Source of the DNA: Lagopus muta
Taxonomy: Eukaryota > Chordata > Aves > Galliformes > Phasianidae
Length of the DNA: 64,000 nt
Direction of reading: 5' to 3'
Assembly (NCBI RefSeq): GCF_023343835.1
Contig: NC_064472.1
Span: forward strand, 11,027,469-11,091,468
In this document: positions 26,513 to 37,900 of the stretch, piece after piece
How the letters are laid out: each line of letters opens with the position of its first letter
Position numbering within the stretch: the stretch's first letter is position 1
Made by a program: the position numbers and the translations under genes
The notes under the pieces: generated by a model
Told to the model about the DNA's origin: nothing
Database searches by the model: none
Seen by the model: the letters and a program-made list of their open reading frames with translations, nothing else

Positions 26513-28441
26513 TGACTTGTACATGAAGCTGTCCCAGATAGAGACAAAATGAAACTGGGTCATTTCATTGCATGAAAGACAAGTCATTTTTCTTATCCTC
26601 CTAAAAATATAACTATTTTATTTTGAGAATAAGGCCATCAATGTTGAACAAATATGAAAGGGCAAAGGCTTTAATTCAATTTTCCAAGCATGTGCCAGTT
26701 TGAATCAAGGCTGCATTTCTTTTCACAGGTATTTGACATTTAATGCCAGCTTCCTTAATTTTTCCTTTATGTGTTAACTCTATGATTTCTATGCTTGCTT
26801 TACTGAACTTTTGAGAAGTTTACTGCTTTGTTACAGCAGTCCAGTTAAAATTAACACAACAGAAAACTGCACAAAAAGATTTTTACTCTGAGATTCTCCA
26901 GTCTACATTATTTTTTAATGGGAGCTGATGGCTCTTCCCTTGATGTGGGCCTCTGGCAGTTCTCTAGACCTTGATTCTAACAATGTATTTTAAATCCCTG
27001 ACATAAACAGGTGGCTATTTCTACATTTTAGCATATCTATATCTATCTGCCATTTTTAGTTCTCCTAAACAAAACAGAAACCAAAGTCTTATTCCAGTCA
27101 AACTCTCCAACATTGTCTTCCAACACATTTCAAAGTAAGCAAATACGTCCAAACATTCACTTGGTGATAATCATTAAAGCACATTCAAATCAATTTCACT
27201 GGCTTTGAACCTAGATGAATTCAAAATATCTTTAATTCTGCTGCTTAAGAGTAAATCCAGGAAAACATTCATCAGCGTTCTAGAGATTTTTGTTTAATGC
27301 CCTAAATCTCATTATCTAAAATCAAAAGTTATGAAGACAGCATGCTCTGAAATGCTTTTCCAGTCAGCACAGTATGTTTCACTGCTGCCATCTTCTGGCA
27401 AAAGACAAAAGTTTTCCTGCCACCACTTTTGAAATGTTTGATTATTCTTCATCATTTCTTGACCCAACTGGAATTCAAAACACAAAAAGTATTTTAGAAG
27501 ATACAGCAAATCTAAAAATTAGTATTTTAAAAAATATATCTTTGTATTATTAGACTGCGTTCCTACAAGACATCTTATATATATCATTAATTGAAGCATG
27601 AAAGGAAGTTTTTCCAATATTCAGTTGATATTTTACTTTTAGATAGCAAATAAATTATTCAGGTCTATTTAACAGACTTGATTCTGTCTTTTAAACTCAT
27701 ATGTACTACATCTTCCTTTTTGACTATTTTAAACATATAAGAAGATCTGTATTTCAAGCTCCCGCATTTGTGGTCAAATAATGCAGTGGCGTTCTCTAAA
27801 CTACCTCACCCATATCAAAGAAAGCCATACAAAACTGCATAACTTTTCTCATCTTTTTCCTCAAAGCACCAGAGGCTGAAGATTCCAAGGTGCTCTGACA
27901 TTCATATAGGAATATTTTGATTAAATACTCCCAAGCTCCAAAGCACTGCAGTAGATTAAGGGGAAACATCCTACACGTCTTTGTACACCAGGAAGCAGAA
28001 GGGATGCCAGGCAGCCAGTGGACAGAGCTGTATTCCTGACCTCTGATTTTGACTCTTGCGAGACTCCTTCCAGTAAGAACTATGTCTGAAATTTTTGGAA
28101 GTGTGGAATTTTGTAACCAACGTCTTTCTTATGCCCCATCACTTGACCAGACAAACCTAAGGCCTTCAACAGGATTCCACGTGGAATTCCACGGCCACGA
28201 GAACACACTGAGAAAATGCACATTTCCTAAATGAAAATACTATTTATTTTCATAGAGAAAACACCACTAGGGTGAGGAGAGGAGGAAGGCTGCAATAGCA
28301 AGAAGCTGTGCATGAATACCACAGCCTTTTCTCAGAGAAAGAAATCAGTGACCTCCAGCCCTTGCTGACAGCAAGCGTCCTCCAGCCTGCACCTTTCTGC
28401 CCAAGTTAGGATTTCTTCAAAATGTCTATCAATTTTTTATT

Positions 28442-28469
28442 CTTTTTTTCTTTTTTTTTTTTTTTTTTT
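28442..28469 (+). repeat. Poly-T tract upstream of the TARS1 CpG island
   Basis: T run with one C; on the minus strand it is an A tract that follows the end of a 123-codon divergent open frame (28488-28859). Confidence 0.9.
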
Positions 28470-28852
28470 AATTGGGAATCAGACTAGTCAGGTCAATTCG
28501 ATTTTTGTCTCCTTTGCAAAAAAATCACTCAAATTAACTAATCTATCCTTAGCAGATTCTGAGGCTGAGATCAGGGGAGCAGAGAGAGAAGCAGACCCCA
28601 CAGCAGCCTCCTCCCCGTGGCGGCGCTCCATTGCCCCGCAGCCCTGGCCGCAAATCTCCCCGACGGAGAGAAGACAGCAAGACCGCAAAGAGGGTGGGGA
28701 CGGGACACCGCCCCGCTTCCCGCCCTCATGGCCCCCAATGGGACCGCCGCCATCTTCCGCCACGCCCACGCGGCCGCCTGGACACGCCTCAGCTCCGGTC
28801 CCGGCTCGACTCGGCTCGGTCCTATTGGCTCGGCTCGGTAGAGCCGCCCCCG

Positions 28853-28861
28853 GTTGCATCA
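28853..28861 (-). promoter_or_regulatory. TARS1: ATF4/CEBP response element (CARE) candidate in the TARS1 promoter
   Basis: GTTGCATCA on the plus strand is TGATGCAAC on the minus strand, which fits the CARE/AARE consensus TGATGNAAN. It lies about 74 bp upstream of the TARS1 ATG, close to the inverted CCAAT box. Many aminoacyl-tRNA synthetase genes are induced by ATF4 during amino-acid starvation, so the site fits the gene. Binding is inferred from sequence only. Confidence 0.6.
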
Positions 28862-28934
28862 GCTTCGGCGGCCGGGCCGCGCCTGCGCCGCGTCGTTGTC
28901 AGCCTTTTCCACCCACCCCTTCCACGCGGCGGCC

Positions 28935-28955
28935 ATGGCTGGCGCTGACGGGCAG
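28935..28955 (+). CDS. TARS1: TARS1 coding exon 1 (MAGADGQ)
   Basis: Only seven codons are coding here, from the ATG to a CAG|GTGGGC donor. The short first exon encodes the extreme N-terminus, which varies between species. The human N-terminus is longer. Confidence 0.88.
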
Positions 28956-31900
28956 GTGGGCCTCGCGCCGCGATGGGGCGTGCGGCGAGCAGCACCGGGG
29001 GGCCGCCTGGCTCTGCGCTCTGTCACCGCGCCCGGGGGCCGTGCTGAGGCGGGGGTTCCCGGTGGCAGGCCTGGGGAGGGGCGGGCAGGCTCGGTCCTTT
29101 CCCCGTGAACCTTCCATGAAGCCGCCGGGGTGCTCGGGTCTCCGGGAGAGGGGGGTGGGATTGGCTGCGTACCGGGCGGGCTTCGCAGGACTGTGCCCCA
29201 GTCTGTGGGGTTAGGGTAGAGTGCAAGAAACTGCTGGAGGATGAGGAGATGTGTGTGTTCCATGATGTAGGTTACATATTAGGAAGAAGTTTTTCACACA
29301 GGGTGGTGAGGCATTGGAACAGGCTGCACAAGGAGGATGTGGATGCCCCATCCCTGGAGGCCAGGCTGGATGTGGCTCTGGGCAGCCTGGCCTGGCGGTT
29401 TGCGGCCCTGCACATAGCAGGGGGTTGAAACTGGATGATCTTTGTGGTCCTTTTCAACTCAGGCCATTCTACTATTTCATGATTCTCTTATAGGTAAATG
29501 CTGGGGAAGAAAAAAAGGCCGACTGCGGGAAGAAGAAAATGAAAGAAGCATGTGGTGATGAAGGGCGTGCAGAGGTGAGCCGTCGGGTGTTGAAAGATGT
29601 AGTTTTGTGTACTGTTGACTGCTGTATGTCACCCGTCTGATTCATTCATCTGCTATTGCAGTAATTCCTTTCCCTGCTGTTTCTTAGTTCAGCAGAGTTT
29701 ACCATGAGGTGGCTTTGTTGCTCTTGACAGCAGGTTATATTCTTGTCAGGGGAGAGCAGCTCCGGTTTCTGTGGCTGCTGCTCCATGATGCAGCCCGCTG
29801 GGGATCCCACCAGCAGCAGGAGATAGGCAGCAGGTCTGTGGGGCGATGGAAGCCTGCCAGAGATGCTCTGCTGCTTCCGTTTGTGGTTGGTGTGAGTAAA
29901 CAGTGGGCACAGAGCTGCTGGCCAGGTCTGAACTGCAGCCATCTGCACCGTGGTGCCTGCACTGACAGCCTGACGTCAGAGCAGGACCTGTTCAACTTCA
30001 ACAAGCTTTTCAAATTGTTTTTTTTCCTTTTGTACTGTGTTAAACTAGCATTTGCTACAAGTTTAAGCACGAGGTTAATCTAGTAGTTCATTAATATGTC
30101 TTATGCATATATTAAAAAGATGCACTGTGGTATGTATAATGTTACTATGTAATTGTAATAGTTGTCTGTTAAGGCACAGCACGCGCATAGCTGCAGACAG
30201 TCACATAGGCCTCTGTGAAATGTATATGCTGTTCACATTCTTGACATCACATAGTATTAATCTTTTGAATATACCTTTATTCTTTATGTGTAGCTAAATC
30301 CTTGGCCTGCATTTATCAATGAGCGCTTAGAGATGTACAATAAACTTAAAGCTGAGCACGATGCACTTCTTGCAGAGCGAGCTGCTAATGATAGTAAACC
30401 CATTAAAGTTACATTACCTGATGGCAAGCTGGTTGATGCTGAGTCCTGGAAGACCACACCTTATCAAATTGCTTGTGGAATTAGGTATGATTCTATCCTA
30501 TTATATGCTTAGTAATTTTTAGACTGATCTACATCTGCAAATTGTGGCTGTGATCATTAACATTAGCAAATGCAAAATTAGTTTTTGTGGACCTGGGTAA
30601 GATGATTTGGGTGATGTTTCAATTGACTTCTAGAGTGAGCTAACATTAGAAATGTATTTTGCTTAATTATACTTCTATGGCATGGGAGATACCTATCAGA
30701 AAGAACCCATCTCCAGCTGACTCGCATATCTTGTGAGGTGCATTTGAACAATGTGTGCTAGACACCCTATCAATTAGAATTATGAAAACTGTTTGATTCC
30801 TAGAGGTGAAATACCACCTTTTTATTATTATTACTAATTAATGTCTTAATACTTTGTCATTGGAATCTGCTTTGTTTTTGTGATTTGCAATCAAGGAAAG
30901 TGTTTTTGCCTAGAGGAACTGTAGAATTACTGCATTAGGAACAGTATTTGGTAATTTAGTGGAGCAAATTTTGAGTACTTCTGCTTGTTGATTTTAAACA
31001 ATTATATACAATGTTTTTTGTTTGTTTTTTTTTCCAGTCAGGGCTTAGCTGACAACACTGTTATTGCTAAAGTGAATAAGATGGTTTGGGATTTAGACCG
31101 TCCTTTAGAGGAGGATTGCACCTTGGAGCTGCTCAAGTTTGAGGATGAAGAGGCTCAAGCAGTGAGTATCTGCTAGCTAAAATTTGTTTGCTTTTAGATT
31201 TGCGTTAAACCCAGCCTCCAGCAGGTGCTAGCATCTGAACTGTGCTCAAGGGAGGAGAGAGGGAGGAAAAAGATATGCTGTGTAGGTACATCTCATTTTT
31301 TGTAATGGTTTCTTAGGAAGACATGGTATTGAGGTAATGTATAGTCAGTGTATTTGTTATGAAGTGTGCTAACTGTTGCTGTAGTTATGCAAAGTGTGTG
31401 ATATTTACAGCCTTAATGTTACGTAAATCTTCTGAACCAACCACTTTAGCACTGGCTGTGCGAGCAATGATGGGTACAGAATTGCTAGTATGAATATCAG
31501 TCTGCTGAGTAAGTTGCTCTTGTATTTTTTCTATATACTGAAGTACATATTTTCTTTTGGCTACTCATTCATCTAAGTGTGGATACCCAGTGAATTTGTA
31601 AATTCTGTCTTTTAGAAAAAGTAATTTGATTAAGAAACTGCAAATTCATTGCAGCAGACATCCTGTGTTCAAATGTAGGATTTTCATGCCAACTAAATGA
31701 TTACTTCTGTAATACTGATCTACTGTTCTCTGACTTGTGCAAGTAAAAGCAGAGTTAAATCTTACAGGTCAGGTCTTACAATCTTAGCTTTAATTTGCTA
31801 ACCCTTTAGGTGCACTACAAGGTAAAGAGTAGTTTTTTAGCTTTAAACTGGTTTTATATCACTGCAGGACTTCCCATACTTTTAAATGTTTGTAGGACTG

Positions 31901-34900
31901 TGGCCTTGTTGCAAATGCACCTTTATGTTTATGCTGTGTGTCAGCAGAGCCAATCGATTGCAGTTGATAGAAAAAAAGATGTTGGATTAGTTTCCTGACT
32001 TCTAGACAAATCTAAATCATTTCAGCAGAGGCTGGAAAGAAGAATTACATGCTTTTGGCCTGTAAAATTAAAAAAAATCCAGCATTTCTTTGGAAATACT
32101 GGAGCTTAGGATAGGAGTATTTCTGGGCCAGTCATTGATGTTCTGAAGACTGCTATAATATGAGGTCTGCATGAAGTACCCTCAGAAGCAAGCGTTCAGA
32201 AAATATTTTATTTAAAATATTCAGAAATGTGTTGTGCATATTTGGACTTATTCCCTCCCTCCCCCCCTTTTTTTTTTTTTTTTTTACTTCCATTAGGTAT
32301 ACTGGCACTCAAGTGCACACATAATGGGTGAAGCTATGGAGCGAATTTATGGTGGATGTTTGTGCTATGGACCACCAATAGAAAATGGATTTTATTACGA
32401 CATGTTCCTTGAGGATGGGTAGGTTTTATATATTTTTTTTCTTTTTTTAGCAACCGAGGGAGACGATGGTTATATCAAAGTCTGGGTTACTTGCAAACAG
32501 ATGAGAAATCACAAGTGCAAGTGAGAGTGTTGTGCTCTTCTGCTTGTTTATTTTAGAGGTGTATCAAGTAATGACTTCTCTGCTTTGGAAACGCTGTGCA
32601 AAAAGATCATGAAGGAAAAGCAACCCTTTGAAAGACTGGAAGTTAAGAAGGAAACACTACTTGAAATGTTTAAGGTAAGTTGTTCTTGGTTGTTGTTAGC
32701 ACACCATGCAGTTACACTCTGAGTATCTGTAACTTTAGCCACATTTTCTGTTGTTCTGTTAGTGATAGAAGAAGGTCTTTCAAAGTCGTTTTTGAAGATG
32801 TGTTCTTAGAAACTCATTTGTGATATTTTACAAAAAAAAAAAAAAAGTAAAATTATCATTTAGACTCTCACAAATAAATCAATTTTTCTCCAGCTGTGAG
32901 AATTGTACTGGGTGATCTTGGCAATATGTTTGAATCGGCGTTCTTCATTTATTTTCCACAGATGTAAATTTGCAAATGTGCACTTGTATTACATTGGCTG
33001 TGGTAATATGGTGTGCTGATACTGAACTGTGTATGCTGGTGCATTCAGAAAGCTTCATAAAATATTTTAAGGATGAGATTATCAAGCAAGAATAAATTTT
33101 TTTTTTCTTTTTTGTAACTAGCTGTAAACAATTTCCTGGCATTCTTCAAATAGAGGTTACTCAGTTTTTTCTATTAAGACTCTAAAGCGAATCAGTATTG
33201 TTCAGAGTGGAAGAGGCCTTAATAGGTCTTCAGTCCACTCTTGTGGTCTGTGTGATCACTGAAGCTGGATCAGGTTCCTCAGGTACTGCTTGCTATTCTG
33301 TTCAACAGGAGCACCATGTTATAGAGCAAAGTGTCTTTTGATGTACTGTAGCATCGAGTTTGCAAAAAGCCTAAACTGCTGATCAGCTCTACTGCCTAAC
33401 AAGAAGTTAATAAATGTGTGGTTCTCTTCTTCTCAGTATAACAAATTCAAGTGTCGCATCCTGAATGAGAAGGTCAATACCCCAACTACAACAGTATACA
33501 GGTAATTATGCATGCATAGTATTACTAGGTATAATTTGCTGAGATTCAATATACTAAACAGATGTTTTTTTCTATTTTTAGATGTGGTCCCTTGATAGAT
33601 TTATGCAGAGGACCTCACGTTAGACATACTGGCAAGATAAAGAGCATAAAAATTCATAAGGTATAACTGAAACTATTCTAGGCAAATGTGTTAATTGACA
33701 TGTGTTGCTGTGTTTGGGCAGTACAGCAGTAGATTATCCAGGAGCATAGTGTGAAGTGGATAACCTGGCCATAAACTAAGTTTAACCAACTGGCAAAGGA
33801 TTGTGTGCTATAAGAAATAGATGGCCAGGGACATCATTTCCAACACATCTTGGGAAGTGGGTATGGCTTAATTCTTGGTTGGGATGTATCAGTGAGAGTT
33901 CTTGTTTTAGCTTAGCTGATGGTTGTGGCTCAGTGTGAACAGAGCAGATGAAATAGGATGGCTTCAGAGGGAGATAGTAGACTTGAGGAAGAAAAAAAAA
34001 GAAGGACCACTTAGGGCCTGAAACTGGTTTTTACAATTGAGCTCTTCTTTGTACATTTCTTTTTTCACCACTGTGTTTTTATAATTAAAAGTGTATTCAT
34101 GCCATATTTATATTAAACAGCAATTTGTTTAATTATTATGTGTGCCTTTTACAACAGGCAAGAGCAATAAAATGTGTAGGCTCTTTCTTTTCTTCATTGT
34201 TTCATTTATTTTTTGTGCACAGAATTCATCTACTTACTGGGAAGGCAAGGCTGATATGGAATCTCTCCAGCGAATCTATGGAATTTCATTCCCAGATGCA
34301 AAAATGTTGAAGGAATGGGAAAAATTCCAGGAGGAGGCTAAAAACAGAGATCACAGAAAAATTGGACGGGTAAGGCATTCTGTATGGTAGTGTATTTTAC
34401 AAACATAATGCATACATAAGCTCACAATAGAGCTATCTCACACACAGCATATACTTGCTGACACAGCTAAGATGCGATGCAGCTGTATTTTCAGTTGAGT
34501 TGCAAAGTCAGGTTCTTTTCTGTTTAAAAGCGTTAGAAGTCCTAAAGCAAATGATGCAGAGCAAAAGCCTCTTCAACAGGTTAACCAAGATATTATATGA
34601 ATGCTTTGGTATGCAAGACCTCTTTAGTCTGCAGGCAGTGCTTATTCTTACCTGGGTTGCTGCAGCCTCTTCACTCACAGTTTTGCCTTCTTTCTGATCT
34701 TTAGAATCTATAGTACGTTTTGGGGTTGAGTTTTTCTGGTTCATTAGTTCTTCATTTTGTTTTTTAGATGGAAATCCACGTATTATAATTGGTAGCTTTG
34801 AATGCTATTAAAAGGTCTACTGCTTGGACATCAGGAAAAAGAACAGAGTACATTATATGCAATCTTGAAGCATATGCTTAATTTTTCACAACATTAGCCA

Positions 34901-37900
34901 ATTACAGTCCAAATACATAGTTAATATTTACTTCTGCAGCTCTAATTATTCAAATATTTTTTGTCAGTGGACAGGGGTGCTGTGTGCGTGCAGTTAGGAA
35001 TTGCATATAAACCTGAGTTTTTGGGGTACTGATAGTAGAATAGAAAATTAATTTTTCTTCCTGTATTTGTAGTAATGGGGATACAAGTACTAGTGAAATG
35101 CAACTGGTCTATTGTTATTTATTTATTTTATTTTAACTCTTGGTGGTGACCAGTAGTAACTCATTTGTGAATGTTTATTGAGGAAAAAATGGCTGCGCAA
35201 GTACTAAGTTTTTCCAATATTTTTCTGCAGGATCAAGAACTCTTTTTCTTTCATGAGCTCAGCCCCGGTAGCTGCTTTTTCTTACCAAAAGGAGCTTACA
35301 TATATAATACCTTAATTGAATTCATCCGGGTAAGTAATGTCTTTTGGAGACTGTCTTACAGAAGGAAGTGCTTAACTTCAGAAAAAATGTGGAAGTATAC
35401 AACGATGTAACAGTATGAATTGACTTGAAATGAAGGGCTGTTTAAGCTCCCCACATGTAAGCTGTGTAACTGAAGGAACCTGGTTACTTACAACTGGGGT
35501 TTTAACAATGTCTGCCAAGTTATATTTTTATTGCTGCAGTTAAAATAGTGATAATGACGACTCGTGATAGAGCTAAGCTCACTCTACTGTTGTTTCACTG
35601 ATCCTTGTTGATTCTACTTAATAAGTGTTAGACTTGGACTTCTTCAGCTAATTATTAGAAAAATGAGGAAAAAAATCCTGATCTACCTGTTGCAAAATGT
35701 AAATATCTCTGTGTCTTATTATTAGATGTTTGGGCTGTAAAGTAATACCAAGTGTCATGGAATGATTAGAGACTGCTGCTTTGCTTGGTTGGAAGGAACT
35801 TGTTCTTGCTTACAACAGAGGAATTTTTGAGGGAAGGGTGGCATGCTGCCATTTCCAGCTTGTTTTTCTTTAGTGGTGGACTCTATAAAAATTGTGCTTG
35901 CTATTTTCATGACTGCAGATCAAAGTCTGAGTACCATTACTTTCATCTGGTTATTGATTATTTTATGTACTGGGTTTATTTTAGAGTGAGTATCGAAAAC
36001 GTGGATTCCAAGAGGTTGTCACTCCAAATATTTTCAACAGTAAACTATGGATGACTTCAGGGCATTGGCAGCATTACAATGAAAACATGTTTTCCTTTGA
36101 AGTGGAGAAAGAAATATTTGCTCTGAAGCCTATGAACTGTCCAGGACACTGGTAAATGCACATCATCTTTGCATTGGGTTTTCTTTTGATTAAAAAAAAA
36201 AAGAAAACAAAAACAACAAACAAGTAGAAAATCACAACTAAAAATCCTTGTTAGGAGTGTCGTAATTATGACTGTTGTTATTGTGAGCTCTCTCTACAGG
36301 GACCCCAAAAATTGCCTTTTTTTTTTTTTTTCTTTCTGTCATTGCAGTGATGTTGTTTCAGAACTGAAGCTTACCTTGATGCTGCAAACTCTGAGTAGCC
36401 AAAGTGGCTAGCAGGGTATTGTCAGTTTTGTGGCAGTGTAGCCATTCAGGTTTCAGTGCTCACTTCAGGAGTTGGTACTGTCACTGTGTGAGGTGGAGGA
36501 ATCCTCCTGCCCACGTAAGAATATCTGATTAATTTTCCTGGAAGAAAAGAAAGCTAGATATAAGTGATTGTTGTATTCAGGTGACGTCTCTGGCAGTGTG
36601 GGCACTTGCTTAGGCAGTGCTGCTTTCTTTTGGTAGTTCTTCGCAGAATTTTGATTCTAGATGAATTTCAAGTAATTAACTTTTCCTTCAGCCTTATGTT
36701 TGATCATCGTCCAAGATCATGGCGTGAGCTGCCCTTACGGTTGGCTGATTTTGGTGTTCTGCATCGAAATGAACTGTCAGGAGCTCTTACAGGACTCACT
36801 AGAGTACGTCGGTTCCAGCAGGATGATGCTCACATATTCTGTTCCGTGGAACAGGTATGGACTACTGGTAAATGAAATAGGGTATTAAAATCAGAATAGC
36901 TGAATTTCCTGTAGTTGAGACTGTATTTCCATTCTTACGTAGATAGAAGAGGAGATAAAGAGTTGTCTACAGTTCTTGCGTGCTGTTTATGATGTCTTTG
37001 GATTTTCCTTTAAACTGAATCTCTCTACTCGTCCTGAAAAGTATCTGGGAGATATTGAGGTGTGGAATCGAGCTGAGAAGGTAAACAGTCATTTTATTAC
37101 CTTTCTGTATGAAAGCAAGACTGCAGCTGCAAGATCCATAAGGTATATTGCCTTCTAGGAGGTGGTGTGGTAGCTGGGCATGAGAAATATAACTTAATAA
37201 CTGTCTCTAGTTCCGGGTGGGTAATAAAATAGCTTTCTTAGTATGCTGTGTACGAACAGTATGCTCTCCATACAGAAGTGATTTCCATGGCAGAATCAAA
37301 TTGTCTCTCTCCTTTCTCTTGTGTGTTTTTGATCAATTAAATAGTAGGAGAGAGGGGGGGAAAAGAAAAGAGGATGAAAAGAACTAATTTTAACAGCTCT
37401 TGTGGTAAGATTTTGAGGCATCTTCCAGAAAACGTTATTTTCATTACTAAAGCATTAGCCCTTGCAGGTACAGTATGGAAAGAAGATGGGGCATGAACAG
37501 ACATAAGTAACAGGAATGGATTCTCCCTCAACATTTGCTATGTCTAAAGAGTTCTTGTATCTTACCTAATGCTGCTTGTTTGGCCTCTTACAAAATGTAT
37601 GCATTAGTTTCAATTTGAACTTTTTTTAACCTGAGTCTCTTCTAAAACTTTGTTTTTCCAGAAGATGAGTTGATAGGAATGTGCAGAGGTGTTGTTGCAG
37701 TAATGGAGAAATAATGAGAGTCTGGTAGTGTTAGATGGCTGCAGCAACAGGCTGACCTGATGTGAGAAGTGAGAAACACTGAATACACATATTCTTTATC
37801 TCTAGCAACTGGAAAACAGCCTTAATGACTTTGGTGAGAAGTGGGAGTTGAACCCTGGTGATGGAGCTTTCTATGGACCTAAGGTTAGCGCGTTGCAGTG

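Larger units (their letters stand above)
13490..28550. other. NPR3-TARS1 intergenic region
   Basis: About 15 kb of mostly AT-rich DNA between the two divergent promoters. It holds the TTCTC tract (15584), one CR1 (24037), A-rich runs and small tandem repeats. No open frame has a recognisable domain or paired splice sites. An AT-rich block at about 20798-20862 has several homeodomain-type cores and could be a regulatory element. Such elements cannot be proven from one sequence. Confidence 0.7.
28590..29230 (+). promoter_or_regulatory. TARS1: CpG island with TARS1 promoter
   Basis: A GC- and CpG-rich block around the TARS1 start codon, which is typical of a housekeeping promoter. It has CCAAT on the plus strand at 28735-28739, an inverted CCAAT (ATTGG) at 28824-28828, a YY1-like GCCGCCATCTT at 28746-28756, and CTCGG-type short repeats at about 28802-28838. 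There is no TATA box at a fitting distance. The layout (symmetrical CCAAT boxes, YY1 element) would allow divergent transcription. Confidence 0.8.
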
